Notes: generated by a model from the sequence alone, not told the origin. A stretch of 64,000 nucleotides of DNA from Pelagibacterales bacterium SAG-MED13 (GCA_014654165.1 JACWDK010000002.1:1-64000); one strand, 5' to 3'; shown: positions 1 through 11,143, numbered from the stretch's first letter. Program-made: numbers and translations.

Positions 1-318
1 TAATAAACTTTTATTTGATTGATAATTAGACCATGCGCTAGCAACATCAGTTTGGTTTTTTTTAGTCATATTATCAAGTAGTAAATTTTTTCGGATTTCA
101 GAGCTTTTATTTTTTTTTAATGAAGCAATATTTTTTCCACCTGAGAAAAATGGCCATGAAACTGTTGCTTTAAGAGTATCCTTCTCCCTCTCATCATAAG
201 TGGAACTTAAATCTTCAGTTTTTGATCTATCAAAAGATAAAGTTGCTGATGGTGCTAAATCAGATCTAGCACTTATAGTGTCTTTTTTTGCTCGTTCATA
301 TTCTAATTTAGCAATAAT
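1..318 (-). pseudogene. tolC: TolC-family outer membrane efflux protein, internal fragment (runs off the window at position 1, broken near 312-322)
   Basis: Reverse-strand translation, absent from the ORF track: ...[107 protein letters not shown]; TolC-like coiled-coil and beta-strand pattern. Confidence 0.7.
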
Positions 319-565
319 TAAATCAGGAGCATGGTATGCATATAAAGGTGAGAAAATAGGACAAGGAAGAGAAAATGCCAAAGTCTATTTAGCCCAAAAC
401 CCAAAAGTTGCTGCAGAAATAGAAATGGCAATTAGGGAAAAAGCAGGTGTGATTTCAAAAAAAATTGAGGGAAATCCATTAAGTCCTGAAAAAATTGAAA
501 AAGAGAAGAAAGTAGCTGAAAAAGAAGAAGCAGATAAGGAAGCTACTCCTTCTAAAAAGAACTAG
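318..565 (+). pseudogene. recA: RecA recombinase, C-terminal fragment only
   Basis: [41 protein letters not shown] is the RecA C-terminal signature; the Walker A/B core is absent upstream. The N-terminal ~40 aa of the listed 200..565 ORF is antisense tolC. Confidence 0.85.
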
Positions 566-590
566 AATTAAAGGTCATCTTTAAATTATA

Positions 591-613
591 AAGGCGCTTA
601 TTTTAAGCGCCTT
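591..613 (+). terminator. Hairpin downstream of the recA remnant
   Basis: AAGGCGCTTA-TTT-TAAGCGCCTT perfect inverted repeat. Confidence 0.65.
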
Positions 614-672
614 TACCCCTTATATTAGAAACTTTTTAAGAATACAAATAAGTGATAAATTAGAAAAGAATC

Positions 673-1731
673 ATGAATAATTTAAAAGTTTTAGATCTAT
701 TTAGTGGATGTGGGGGTTTGAGTCTGGGGTTCAAGCTTGCTGGTTTCAAAATTGAGGGAGCGATAGATCACGATAAAGATTCAATTGATACTTTTAAAAA
801 AAATTTTGGAGCTGGAAAATTTTTTGTAAAAGATATTAATAAAGTAGATAAGAAATTTATAAAAAAAAATTATAAAAATATTGATGTAATTATTGGCGGT
901 CCACCATGCCAAGGTTTTTCGAATGCAAACAGATGGCATAAAAATTATAGTGATCCAAGAAATTTGTTATTTTTAAAATTTATAGAATTTGTAAAATTAA
1001 TTAAACCAAAAATGGTTTTGATTGAGAACGTTTCAGGGATTTTATCGAGATCAAAAGGAGAGATAATTAACAATATAAAGGAAATATTAAATAAAAACGG
1101 ATATAAAGTAGACTATAAATTACTTAATGCATCAGAGTTTGGAGTTCCACAAATAAGAAAAAGAGTATTTATAGTTGGAAACAAATTAAGTTCTTTAGAG
1201 TTTTTTGAAAAATTAAAAAAACACAAAAAAGTTACCGTAAAAGATGCTATTTCAGAACTTTATGCTTTAGAGAAAAAAACTGAAAAAAAATTAAACGGTA
1301 AATTAGACAATGATTACATAAAATATTTAAGAAAGAAAAATTCATTGGTTCTAAATCATGACATTGTTTATCCAGCAAAAAGCACCATAGAAAAGATTAA
1401 ACATGTCAGACAAGGTGAAAACTGGCAGAGCATCCCAGTTAAGTTATTTAAAAACAATAGAAACAATCGTCATTCATCAGCTTTTAAAAGACTTAAAGAA
1501 GATGATTTTTCCGTTACTATAGATACCGGAAATGCTCACAGTAATTATTTCCATCCTATATATCACAGGATACCAACTCCAAGGGAAGCTGCCAGGATTC
1601 AATCTTTTACAGACAACTTTGAATTTATTGGATCAAGAACAAGTCAGTATCGACAAATAGGAAATGCTGTACCTCCATTATTATCAAAAGAGATAGCCAA
1701 AATCTTTAAAAAAGTTATTTTAAATAAGTGA
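673..1731 (+). CDS. DNA (cytosine-5) methyltransferase (M1)
   Basis: C5-MTase motifs: DLFSGCGGLSLGF (I), GGPPCQGFS (IV, PCQ), ENVSG (VI), QIRKRVFIVG (VIII), RIPTPREAARIQSF (IX), QIGNAVPPLL (X). Confidence 0.95.
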   Translation: MNNLKVLDLFSGCGGLSLGFKLAGFKIEGAIDHDKDSIDTFKKNFGAGKFFVKDINKVDKKFIKKNYKNIDVIIGGPPCQGFSNANRWHKNYSDPRNLLFLKFIEFVKLIKPKMVLIENVSGILSRSKGEIINNIKEILNKNGYKVDYKLLNASEFGVPQIRKRVFIVGNKLSSLEFFEKLKKHKKVTVKDAISELYALEKKTEKKLNGKLDNDYIKYLRKKNSLVLNHDIVYPAKSTIEKIKHVRQGENWQSIPVKLFKNNRNNRHSSAFKRLKEDDFSVTIDTGNAHSNYFHPIYHRIPTPREAARIQSFTDNFEFIGSRTSQYRQIGNAVPPLLSKEIAKIFKKVILNK

Positions 1732-2759
1732 AAAAAATAATCGATCTATTCTGTGGTGTTGGCGGTCTATCATATGGTTTTAAAAAAAATAGTTATAAAG
1801 TTGTGGCAGCAGTCGATCATTGGAAAGATGCATTGCTTACTTATAAATATAACTTTCCTGAAATAGAAATTTTTAATCAAGATATTAAAGATTTTAATAA
1901 AAATCACTTAAACAACATTATTAAAAAAAATAAAAAAATAGATGGTGTAATAGGTGGACCTCCATGCCAAGGTTTTAGTACAGTTGGAACTAGAAAAGTT
2001 GAAGATAAAAGGAATCATCTTTATCTTGAATTTTATAATACAGTCAAAAAAGTAAATCCAAATTTTTTCATTATTGAAAATGTAAGTGGTTTTTTAAATT
2101 TAAGTGAAGGTATATTTATTCAGGATATAATTAAAAGATTTGGAAATAATGGCTTAGGTTATAAGATAAATTATAAATTAATTAACTCATCCTCTTATGG
2201 TGTACCACAAAATAGAAAAAGAGTATTTATAATAGGTACTAAAAATAAAGAATTTGAATTTCCAAAAGAGAATAATAAATTTATTTCAAGCTATGAAGCA
2301 ATATCTGATTTAAATTTTAAAATTAATTCAAAAAAAGGAAATGGTGTTTATCAATATCCAGTTGAAGCAAAATCAATATATCAAAGACAAATGAGAAAAA
2401 ATTCAAAAAGAATAATAAATCATGAAAACACTAACCACGAAGATCAGACTATAAATGTAATCTCTAAAATAAAAGATGGAGGCACTATTCACGATTTAGA
2501 TAAAAAATATTGGGAAATTAGAAAATATAATAAAACATTTCAGAGGATGAATAGTAAATTACCCTCACTAACAATAGATACAGGTCATAGAAATTATTTT
2601 CATTATAAAGCTAATAGAATACCAACAGTAAGAGAATGTGCTAGATTACAATCTTTTCCTGATGATTTTGTATTCAAAGGATCAAAAACAAGTCAGTATA
2701 AACAAGTAGGTAATGCAGTACCCCCTTTACTCTCTGAATTATTAGCAAAAAAAATATAG
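1728..2759 (+). CDS. DNA (cytosine-5) methyltransferase (M2)
   Basis: Motifs DLFCGVGGLSYGF, GGPPCQGFS, ENVSGF, QNRKRVFIIG, RIPTVRECARLQSFPDDF, QVGNAVPPLL; GTG start overlaps the M1 stop (GTGA). Confidence 0.95.
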   Translation: MKKIIDLFCGVGGLSYGFKKNSYKVVAAVDHWKDALLTYKYNFPEIEIFNQDIKDFNKNHLNNIIKKNKKIDGVIGGPPCQGFSTVGTRKVEDKRNHLYLEFYNTVKKVNPNFFIIENVSGFLNLSEGIFIQDIIKRFGNNGLGYKINYKLINSSSYGVPQNRKRVFIIGTKNKEFEFPKENNKFISSYEAISDLNFKINSKKGNGVYQYPVEAKSIYQRQMRKNSKRIINHENTNHEDQTINVISKIKDGGTIHDLDKKYWEIRKYNKTFQRMNSKLPSLTIDTGHRNYFHYKANRIPTVRECARLQSFPDDFVFKGSKTSQYKQVGNAVPPLLSELLAKKI

Positions 2760-2790
2760 AATACTAATTTTATATTTATTAAGATGATTT

Positions 2791-4197
2791 ATGTCGACAC
2801 CAATTGATGTACTTAATAATTTTTATATAGAAAATAAAAATATATTGCTCCCTGATGATGAAAGAGGGAGAGGAAAAATATCAATTAATCCAGGAAAAAA
2901 AATTTACAGACCTATTAGTAGACATATCCATGAGTTATTTGATCAATTTGAGAAAAAAAATATTTTTGATTTAAAAAAACCAAACAAAAAAGTTTTATGG
3001 GCTACGGAGGGATCTTCTACTTGGTCTCAAAAAAGAAGGACGATGAGTGGTTTTGGAATAATTAACGAAAATGAAAAAAAAAATCCACAAGTTATCTCTC
3101 TTAATAATGAAGGAAAGAGATTGAGAGATTTATATTTCAAACGTAAAGAATTTGATAAAAATAAAATTCCAGATTTTCTTAAAGAATCTTTTTTAAATCA
3201 TATTAAAAAAACTAATCTTAATAATATTAATTTAATGACCAATACTATTTTGTGTGCGCTCAGACTTGCTGCTACTGAAGGATATTATTTTAGTTTGAAT
3301 ATAGGATCGACTAATGAATTCAAATCATTTGGTGGATATAAACTTATCAAAAGTTTTTACTTACAATATTTTAATCATACGCAGGAAAGTGGTGACCTTT
3401 TAGATTGGGTTCGGGGTATACTTCAACCACTTGGTATTATTGAAAAATCTGATCTAGAAGCATCCAAAATTTTAGATATTGATGAGGCGTCTGGAAAAAA
3501 AGTTAAGGTTTTTTCTTTAACAAAACAAGGTATAGATTTGATCAACTCTTTAGATATTTTAAAAGGGAAATTTACTAAAAGTATTAGTAAAGTTAATGAA
3601 AAGAAAAAAATTATAATTACAGAGTATCTCTCTACAGAGGAACACGAAAAGAGACAACAACATTTACCTTCACAAGCAGATATAAAGATTACGCGTCTTA
3701 ATACAAATATTAATTTTCAAAAAGAACATTACAACAAGACTGTAAATTATAAAAAATCTAACCCATCTGATAGTAAGAGAGCAACAGAAAAAGCTACACA
3801 AATACACAACTATACCCTAAGCAATGCAGGAAAATTTATTGAGGAAAACGGGTGTATACCTGAAGAGATAAAAAAACAAGTAGATCTACTATTTGTAAAG
3901 GATGATCTTTATCATGTATTTGAAATTAAAAGTTTTAAAAGAAATCCAAGAGATAGAATTAGAGAGGGTATTGCTCAATTACTTGAATATAGCTTTATTA
4001 ATAAAAAGAAGATTTTTAATAAAAAAAAATATGTTCTTCATTTACTTTTTTCAAAAGAAATAAATGAAGGCTTAGATAAATATCCTTACATCATTGGATT
4101 TTTAGATTCATTAAATATAAACTTATGTTTTATGAAGGATAAAAAGATTGTTTGGCATAAGGATTTTAAAAATAATGATCCTTTCCTAAAAAATTAA
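2791..4197 (+). CDS. Putative type II restriction endonuclease with PD-(D/E)XK-like C-terminus
   Basis: VDLLFVKDDLYHVFEIKS...GIAQLLEY fits D...(D/E)xK...Q of the PD-(D/E)XK fold; co-directional, 31 bp after two C5-MTases. Confidence 0.65.
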   Translation: MSTPIDVLNNFYIENKNILLPDDERGRGKISINPGKKIYRPISRHIHELFDQFEKKNIFDLKKPNKKVLWATEGSSTWSQKRRTMSGFGIINENEKKNPQVISLNNEGKRLRDLYFKRKEFDKNKIPDFLKESFLNHIKKTNLNNINLMTNTILCALRLAATEGYYFSLNIGSTNEFKSFGGYKLIKSFYLQYFNHTQESGDLLDWVRGILQPLGIIEKSDLEASKILDIDEASGKKVKVFSLTKQGIDLINSLDILKGKFTKSISKVNEKKKIIITEYLSTEEHEKRQQHLPSQADIKITRLNTNINFQKEHYNKTVNYKKSNPSDSKRATEKATQIHNYTLSNAGKFIEENGCIPEEIKKQVDLLFVKDDLYHVFEIKSFKRNPRDRIREGIAQLLEYSFINKKKIFNKKKYVLHLLFSKEINEGLDKYPYIIGFLDSLNINLCFMKDKKIVWHKDFKNNDPFLKN

Positions 4198-4216
4198 AAA
4201 GCTATATATATAAAAT

Positions 4217-6883
4217 ATGGCTGGAAAAACCTTAAATCAAATAAGAGAAACATTCTTAAAATATTTTGAAAAGAATGATCATAAGATTGTTGAGTCTAGC
4301 AATTTAGTGCCAAATAATGATCCAACCTTAATGTTTGCCAATTCTGGAATGGTTCAGTTTAAGAATGTATTTACAGGTTTGGAAAAAAGAGATTATCAAA
4401 GAGCTACCACATCACAAAAATGTGTTAGAGCAGGTGGAAAACATAATGACCTTGAGAACGTCGGTTACACACCTCGTCATCATACATTTTTTGAGATGTT
4501 AGGAAATTTTTCATTTGGTGATTATTTTAAAGAACAAGCAATTCATTATGCTTGGGACCTAATTACTAAAGATTTAGGAATAGATAAAAATAAACTTTAT
4601 GTAACAGTATTTAATGAAGACGATGAAGCATTTAATTATTGGAAGAAAATAGCAGGTTTAAGTGACGATAGGATTATAAGAATTTCTACATCAGATAATT
4701 TTTGGTCAATGGGAGAAACTGGTCCTTGTGGCCCTTGTTCAGAAATTTTTTATGATCATGGTGAACACTTAAAAGGAGGACTACCAGGCACCAAAGATGA
4801 AGATGGGGATAGATTTATTGAAATTTGGAACCTAGTTTTTATGCAATATGAACAAGTAACAAAAGATAAAAGAATTGATCTTCCAAAACCATCTGTTGAT
4901 ACTGGTATGGGTTTAGAGAGAATTGCTGCACTATTACAAGGAACACATGATAATTATCAAACTGATCATTTTAAAAAATTGATTAATTCTATTTCAGATG
5001 TAACAAAGGTTAATCAAGTGGGTAATAACATTTCAAGTTTTAGAGTTATAGCTGACCACTTAAGAGCAAGTTCATTTCTTTTAGCAGAAGGAGTGCTGCC
5101 ATCAAATGAAGGACGTGGATATGTACTTAGAAGAATAATGAGAAGAGGAATGAGACACTCCCATTTATTAGGGTCAAAGGAACCAATTTTTTACAAAATA
5201 TTTGACTCACTTAAAAATGAGATGTCAGGAAATTATCCCGAACTAAAAAGATCTGAGTCTTTAATTAAAGAAACTTTGAAAATGGAAGAAGAAAAGTTTT
5301 TAGTATTATTGGATAGAGGAATAAAAATTTTAAATGAAGAAATTTTTAAAATAGATAAAGTTTTGCCAGGTGAAGTAGCATTTAAATTATACGATACCTT
5401 TGGTTTTCCTCTTGATCTAACTGAAGATATTTTAAAAAATAAATCCTTAAAAGTAGATCATAATAAGTTTAATGACCTAATGAAAAAAAGTAAAGAATTA
5501 GCAAAAAAAAATTGGAAAGGTTCTGGGGATAGTTTTGAGGAAGCTATTTGGTTTTCTGTAAAAGATAAAATTGGACCTACAGAATTTTTAGGTTATGAGT
5601 CTAATCAATCTGAGGGAGTAATATTAAATCTTTTAAAAGATAATAAGGAGGTAAAAAAATTATCAACTAATGAAAAGGGTGTAATCATAACAAATCAAAC
5701 TCCATTTTATGGAGAGTCAGGAGGTCAATTAGGTGACCAGGGTACAATAGTTTCTGGAAATTCTGTATTCGAGGTTGATGATACACAAAAAAAACTTGGC
5801 GATTTGTTTGCTCATTATGGATCTGTAAAAAGTGGTGAAATAAAAATAAAAGATGTTGTAGAAATGAAAATTGATGTTGCAAGAAGAGATAATCTTAAAG
5901 CTTACCATTCAGCAACACATTTACTTCATGAGTCTCTAAGAAAAACATTGGGAAAACATGTTATGCAAAAGGGTTCATTAGTTGCACCTGATAGACTCAG
6001 ATTTGATTTCAGTCACATGAAACCAATAACAATTGGTGAACTAGAAAAAATAGACAAATTAGTTAACAAGTATATTGAAGCAAATACTGAGGTTATAACT
6101 AGAATTATGACCCCAAAAGCAGCAATTGATAAGGGTGCTTTAGCATTCTTTGGAGAAAAATATGGTGAAGAAGTAAGGGTAGTTTCAATGGGCAAAGAGA
6201 AAGAAACTTATTTTTCAACAGAATTGTGTGGCGGAACACATGTACAAAATACCGGAAATATTGGTAAATTTAGAACAATTAGTCAGTCATCTATTGCAGC
6301 AGGTGTCAGAAGAATAGAAGCATTAAGAGATAAGCAATTAGAGGATTTCATTATAAAGAAAGAAAAATTATCAAATTTATCAACACAGAAGGATGAGGAA
6401 AATATTAAGGAATTATCCTCACAAATAATTAAATTGGGTGGAAAACCAAATATTGAGAATAAAGATCTTAAAGAACTCACAAAAAATCTTACTAGGCAAC
6501 TTGAGCAATTAAGTGTCAGCTCTGTGCTACAAGATAAATCAAAAAATATTATTAATGATGAAAAAATAAATAATATTAAAGTTAGATTTCAAAAAGTTCA
6601 AGATTTACCACCCAAAGATTTGAGAAAATTAGTAGATAGTGGAAAAAAAGAATTAGGTGAAGGGATTGTTATTGTGTTTGCAAATAGTGATAATAAAGTT
6701 GGACTCGCTGTTGGTATAACAGAAAAATTAGCTAATAAATATGATGCAGTAAAATTTGCTAAATTAGGATCAGAAATTATTGGGGGCAAAGGGGGTGGCG
6801 GAAGAAAAGATTTTGCTCAAGCTGGAGGTCAAGATCAAAGCAAAATTGATGAAGCTTTTGAAAAAATAAAGAGTTTAATTTAG
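4217..6883 (+). CDS. alaS: Alanine--tRNA ligase
   Basis: [62 protein letters not shown]-terminal [16 protein letters not shown]. Confidence 0.97.
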   Translation: MAGKTLNQIRETFLKYFEKNDHKIVESSNLVPNNDPTLMFANSGMVQFKNVFTGLEKRDYQRATTSQKCVRAGGKHNDLENVGYTPRHHTFFEMLGNFSFGDYFKEQAIHYAWDLITKDLGIDKNKLYVTVFNEDDEAFNYWKKIAGLSDDRIIRISTSDNFWSMGETGPCGPCSEIFYDHGEHLKGGLPGTKDEDGDRFIEIWNLVFMQYEQVTKDKRIDLPKPSVDTGMGLERIAALLQGTHDNYQTDHFKKLINSISDVTKVNQVGNNISSFRVIADHLRASSFLLAEGVLPSNEGRGYVLRRIMRRGMRHSHLLGSKEPIFYKIFDSLKNEMSGNYPELKRSESLIKETLKMEEEKFLVLLDRGIKILNEEIFKIDKVLPGEVAFKLYDTFGFPLDLTEDILKNKSLKVDHNKFNDLMKKSKELAKKNWKGSGDSFEEAIWFSVKDKIGPTEFLGYESNQSEGVILNLLKDNKEVKKLSTNEKGVIITNQTPFYGESGGQLGDQGTIVSGNSVFEVDDTQKKLGDLFAHYGSVKSGEIKIKDVVEMKIDVARRDNLKAYHSATHLLHESLRKTLGKHVMQKGSLVAPDRLRFDFSHMKPITIGELEKIDKLVNKYIEANTEVITRIMTPKAAIDKGALAFFGEKYGEEVRVVSMGKEKETYFSTELCGGTHVQNTGNIGKFRTISQSSIAAGVRRIEALRDKQLEDFIIKKEKLSNLSTQKDEENIKELSSQIIKLGGKPNIENKDLKELTKNLTRQLEQLSVSSVLQDKSKNIINDEKINNIKVRFQKVQDLPPKDLRKLVDSGKKELGEGIVIVFANSDNKVGLAVGITEKLANKYDAVKFAKLGSEIIGGKGGGGRKDFAQAGGQDQSKIDEAFEKIKSLI

Positions 6884-8089
6884 TTTCTTTTTTAAATTAT
6901 TGTCTATTACATCTAAAAATTGATTGGTAGTCAGATATTTACTTGAAGGGCCGACTAATATAGCTAAGTCTTTAGTCATTGCCCCTCTTTCAACACGATC
7001 TATACAAACCTTTTCTATTGTATTTGCAAAATTAATAAGCTTATCATTTCCATCTAATTTGCCTCTATGAGCTAATCCTCTGGTCCACGCAAATATTGAT
7101 GCTATTGGGTTAGTTGAAGTTTCTTTTCCTTGTTGATGCATTCTAAAATGTCTAGTTACTGTTCCATGAGCTGCCTCTGCTTCCATTACTTTTCCATCAG
7201 GAGTTAATAATGTACTTGTCATTAATCCTAATGAACCATAACCTTGAGCCATTGTATCTGATTGAACATCACCATCATAATTTTTACATGCCCATATATA
7301 TTTACCACTCCATTTCATTGCACATGCAACCATGTCATCAATTAATCTATGTTCATAAGTAATTTTTGCATCTTCAAATTTTTTCTTAAATTCTTTATCA
7401 AATACTTCTTCGAAAATATCTTTAAATCTCCCATCATATTTTTTTAATATAGTATTTTTAGTTGATAAAAAAACAGGCCACTTTTTTATAAGACCATAAC
7501 TAAAACAAGATCTAGCAAAATCTTCAATTGATTTATCTAAATTATACATTGAAAGGGCAACCCCAGGACCAGTAAAATTAAATACTTCGTATTTTATTTC
7601 ATCCTTACTATCCTCTGAAGTCCATTTAACTTCCAATTTTCCTTTACCTGGTACTTTAAAATCAGTTGCTCTATATTGATCACCAAAAGCATGTCTTCCT
7701 ATTACGACAGGATCAGTCCATGAGGGAACTAGCTTTGGAATATTAGAACAGATAATAGGTTCTCGAAAAACTGTTCCTCCGATAATATTTCTTATGGTTC
7801 CATTTGGAGATCGCCACATTTTTTTTAATTTAAATTCTTTAACACGTGCTTCATCAGGAGTAATAGTTGCACACTTAATACCCACACCAATTTTTTTAAT
7901 TGCATTAGCCGATTCTATAGTAATTTTATCATCAGTATTGTCTCTGCTTTTCATCCCTAAATCGTAGTACTCAATTCCCAGATCAAGATAAGGTAGGATT
8001 AATTTATTTTTTATGAAGTCCCAGATTATTCTGGTCATTTCATCACCATCTAGCTCAACTATAGGGTTTTTAACGGTAATTTTACTCAC
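6875..8089 (-). CDS. icd: NADP-dependent isocitrate dehydrogenase
   Basis: [48 protein letters not shown]. Confidence 0.95.
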   Translation of the reverse strand: MSKITVKNPIVELDGDEMTRIIWDFIKNKLILPYLDLGIEYYDLGMKSRDNTDDKITIESANAIKKIGVGIKCATITPDEARVKEFKLKKMWRSPNGTIRNIIGGTVFREPIICSNIPKLVPSWTDPVVIGRHAFGDQYRATDFKVPGKGKLEVKWTSEDSKDEIKYEVFNFTGPGVALSMYNLDKSIEDFARSCFSYGLIKKWPVFLSTKNTILKKYDGRFKDIFEEVFDKEFKKKFEDAKITYEHRLIDDMVACAMKWSGKYIWACKNYDGDVQSDTMAQGYGSLGLMTSTLLTPDGKVMEAEAAHGTVTRHFRMHQQGKETSTNPIASIFAWTRGLAHRGKLDGNDKLINFANTIEKVCIDRVERGAMTKDLAILVGPSSKYLTTNQFLDVIDNNLKKKLN

Positions 8090-8167
8090 TATATTATATA
8101 TTTATCTTATTAATTGAATTTCGCGATTTTATATACATATTAATGAAAAATTATCAAATAGAAGAAT

Positions 8168-8815
8168 ATGTTTAGTAAGATATTTCCAAAGATACACGCG
8201 GAAGGATATAAGTTTTTAGTTATTGCAGGAATAATAACTATCCTTTTTTATATTTTTAGCAACTTCCTAGGTTTAATTGGATTAATTTTTACAATTTGGG
8301 TTTATTATTTTTTTAGAGATCCAGATCGAGTAATCATAGAGAATGATGATTATCTTGTTAGTCCTGCAGACGGCGAAGTAATTGTAGTTGAAGAAGTAGA
8401 TGGTCCTAAAGAACTTAATTTAGAAAATAAAAAGTTTAAAAAGATAAGCATTTTTATGAATGTTTTTGATTGCCATGTTAATAGAACTCCTTGTAGTGGA
8501 AAGATACAGGAGATTTTATATAAACCTGGAAAATTCTTAAATGCTTCACTTGACAAAGCTAGCGAGGACAATGAAAGAAATTATTATAAAATAATAGATA
8601 ATAATAATAATGAGGTGATAGTAGTTCAAATTGCAGGATTAATTGCGCGAAGAATTGTTTGTGAGTCTAGTAAAGATCAAGACTTAAAACAAGGTGAGAG
8701 AATAGGTATGATAAGATTTGGAAGTAGAGTAGATATTTATTATGAAAACTATGTACCTCTAGTTAAAATTGGACAAAAAGCAATTTCTGGCGAAACCTTA
8801 TTAGCAAAAAAATAA
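8168..8815 (+). CDS. psd: Phosphatidylserine decarboxylase proenzyme
   Basis: FFRDPDRV, SPADGEV, FMNVFDCHVNRTPCSGKI, FGSRVD processing-site-like motif. Confidence 0.9.
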   Translation: MFSKIFPKIHAEGYKFLVIAGIITILFYIFSNFLGLIGLIFTIWVYYFFRDPDRVIIENDDYLVSPADGEVIVVEEVDGPKELNLENKKFKKISIFMNVFDCHVNRTPCSGKIQEILYKPGKFLNASLDKASEDNERNYYKIIDNNNNEVIVVQIAGLIARRIVCESSKDQDLKQGERIGMIRFGSRVDIYYENYVPLVKIGQKAISGETLLAKK

Positions 8816-8816
8816 G

Positions 8817-9620
8817 ATGGAACAACCAAAAAATAATTTAAAGGTCGTAACAGATAAAAAAACTGCTAGGATGATTTTACCGAACATGCTTACTTTAATA
8901 GGGGTATGTATTGGTTTAACTTCGATTAGATTTGCTTTAGATGGAAGATTTGAATTTGCAATTATAGCAATTATATTTGCAGCACTAATAGATGGACTTG
9001 ATGGCCGTATTGCCAGATTAATTAAAGGAACATCAAAAGTTGGAAAAGAGTTAGACTCTTTAACTGATATGATTAGTTTTGGAGTAGCTCCAGCATTCAT
9101 AATGTATTTTTGGAAACTAAATACTCTAGGACGATTCGGTTGGTTACTTTGTTTAATATATGTAATTTGTGTAGCCTTAAGATTGGCTAGATTTAATATT
9201 AACTCAAACCAAACACCTTCATGGAAAGATAATTTTTTTGAAGGAGTACCATCTCCTGCTGGAGGAGTTTTGGTCTTAACACCCTTAATATTAAGTTTGA
9301 GTGGATTTGATTATTTTGAATTGAATTATAATTTAGTTGTTCCAATTTTTTTTATAATCACGTCGTTTTTATTAATTAGTAAATTTCCAAGTTATTCATT
9401 TAAAAAAATAGTTATACCTAGAAAAACAACCATTTTTTTACTTTTTGGTATAGTTTTGTTTTTTGGACTTTTATTGATTTACACTTTTAATGTTATTGCT
9501 TTAAGTATAATTGCTTATCTTCTTTTATTACCAATAAGTTTTATACATTTTCAAAAACTTAAAAAACAACATGAAAATGACAAAATTCAAGAAGATGATG
9601 ATCTTGAAGACGAACTTTAA
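8817..9620 (+). CDS. pssA: CDP-diacylglycerol--serine O-phosphatidyltransferase
   Basis: CDP-alcohol phosphotransferase motif DGLDGRIARLIKGTSKVGKELDSLTD; adjacent to psd. Confidence 0.92.
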   Translation: MEQPKNNLKVVTDKKTARMILPNMLTLIGVCIGLTSIRFALDGRFEFAIIAIIFAALIDGLDGRIARLIKGTSKVGKELDSLTDMISFGVAPAFIMYFWKLNTLGRFGWLLCLIYVICVALRLARFNINSNQTPSWKDNFFEGVPSPAGGVLVLTPLILSLSGFDYFELNYNLVVPIFFIITSFLLISKFPSYSFKKIVIPRKTTIFLLFGIVLFFGLLLIYTFNVIALSIIAYLLLLPISFIHFQKLKKQHENDKIQEDDDLEDEL

Positions 9621-10531
9621 TGAAAAAAAATGTAATTGTTTCTTTAGCTGATGCTAACTATTTTCCCTTATTGGAAGAATTAATAGATTCTATTAAAAGT
9701 TTTAAAGAGAGTGAAAATGTTGCAATCTGTATTTTGGATGCTGGTTTAACAAAAGAGCAAAAAAAAATACTTGTAAAAAAAGTTGATGAAGTAAAATCTG
9801 CAGAATGGGATATTGAAGTTCCTCAACACAAAGTAAAAGAAAAAGAATGGTTAAAAAGTCAGGTATCAAGAGCATTTTTACCAAAATATTTCCCAGATTA
9901 CGCAAAGTATTTATGGATAGACTGTGATGCATGGGTGAATGATTGGAACTGTATTGAATTATATTTCAAAGCTTGTGAAAATGGAAAACTTGGAATTACT
10001 CAAACTATTGGTCCAGGATATAAAGTTACCTCTAAAGTGAATTGGTTAGTTGGAAAATTAGCGATCATTAAATCACAAAATTTTAAACATGCTATGAAAT
10101 CAAATATTGGGTATACAGATGCAAGAAAATTAGCTTTTGCTCCTCATATAAATATTGGAGTTTTTTCTTTAGAACAAAATTCTAAAGGCTGGGAAGTTTG
10201 GCAAAAGAACTTATTGAAAACATTAAAGGCTGGAAATATTTTTGGATCTGAGGGTCTAGCGATTAATATGTCAGTTTATATAGATAATCTTGAAACTGAA
10301 TTTCTACCATTAAATTGTAATTGGATTACAAGTAATTTACTCCCAAAGTATGATGAGCAGAAAAAGACATTCGTTGAACCTTATTTACCTAATTATAAAA
10401 TAGGTATAATGCATTTAGCAGCGGGTATTTGGAAAGATGGTAAGGATATGAGAGTTGATAAAAGTATTCAAATTGAAATTGAAAATTTAGATAATAATAA
10501 AATACTTAAAAGTTTAAGATACAATATTTAA
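9620..10531 (+). CDS. Putative glycosyltransferase (GT8/GT-A-like)
   Basis: YLWIDCDAWVND (DxD-like), overall GT-A pattern. Confidence 0.5.
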   Translation: MKKNVIVSLADANYFPLLEELIDSIKSFKESENVAICILDAGLTKEQKKILVKKVDEVKSAEWDIEVPQHKVKEKEWLKSQVSRAFLPKYFPDYAKYLWIDCDAWVNDWNCIELYFKACENGKLGITQTIGPGYKVTSKVNWLVGKLAIIKSQNFKHAMKSNIGYTDARKLAFAPHINIGVFSLEQNSKGWEVWQKNLLKTLKAGNIFGSEGLAINMSVYIDNLETEFLPLNCNWITSNLLPKYDEQKKTFVEPYLPNYKIGIMHLAAGIWKDGKDMRVDKSIQIEIENLDNNKILKSLRYNI

Positions 10532-11143
10532 TTGAAAAAAAATAAAATTTCAAAAAATTGGGTAAATAAACAAAGACGTGATACATATGTACGTCAATCT
10601 AAAGTAGATGGATATAGAGCCAGATCTGCTTATAAGCTAATAGAAATAAATGAGAAATTTAAAATCTTTAAAGGTGGCATGTGTGTAGTTGATATTGGAG
10701 CAGCTCCAGGTAGTTGGTCACAATATATTTCTAAAGTTGTAAAAAATGGAAAAATCATTTCTGTGGATTTGAAGGAAATGGAAAAAATAATAAGCTCTAC
10801 TCAAATTAAAGGAGATTTTACAGATCCTGAGATTCAAGATCAAATAAAAAATCATTTAAGAAAAAAACCAGATGTTGTTGTGTCCGATATGGCGGTTAAT
10901 ACCACTGGAATTAAAAATATAGACGCTATCCAAACTGGTGAATTATGTATGGAAGCAATGATCTTTACAAAAAGTGTTATTTCTGACAGTGGATTTTTTA
11001 TTTCGAAAATATTTATGGGGAGTACATTCAATGAAATTGTCGCACTGAGTAAAAAAATTTTCAAAGAAGTTAAGGTTTTTAAACCGAAATCAAGCAGAAA
11101 AGATTCTAAAGAAAGTTTTATAATTTGTAAAAAACTTAGATAG
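10532..11143 (+). CDS. rlmE: 23S rRNA (uridine-2'-O-) methyltransferase RlmE
   Basis: YRARSAYKLIEINEKF, VDIGAAPGSWSQY, VVSDMAVNTTG; TTG start. Confidence 0.9.
   Translation: MKKNKISKNWVNKQRRDTYVRQSKVDGYRARSAYKLIEINEKFKIFKGGMCVVDIGAAPGSWSQYISKVVKNGKIISVDLKEMEKIISSTQIKGDFTDPEIQDQIKNHLRKKPDVVVSDMAVNTTGIKNIDAIQTGELCMEAMIFTKSVISDSGFFISKIFMGSTFNEIVALSKKIFKEVKVFKPKSSRKDSKESFIICKKLR

Noticed and set aside
200-319. N-terminal part of the listed 121-aa ORF as a novel RecA-fused domain
   Set aside because: It is the antisense of the tolC-like fragment; the reading frame is open by chance across the junction.
6875-6883. Nine-bp convergent overlap of alaS and icd as a regulatory antisense element
   Set aside because: Small 3' overlaps are common in streamlined genomes; no further evidence.
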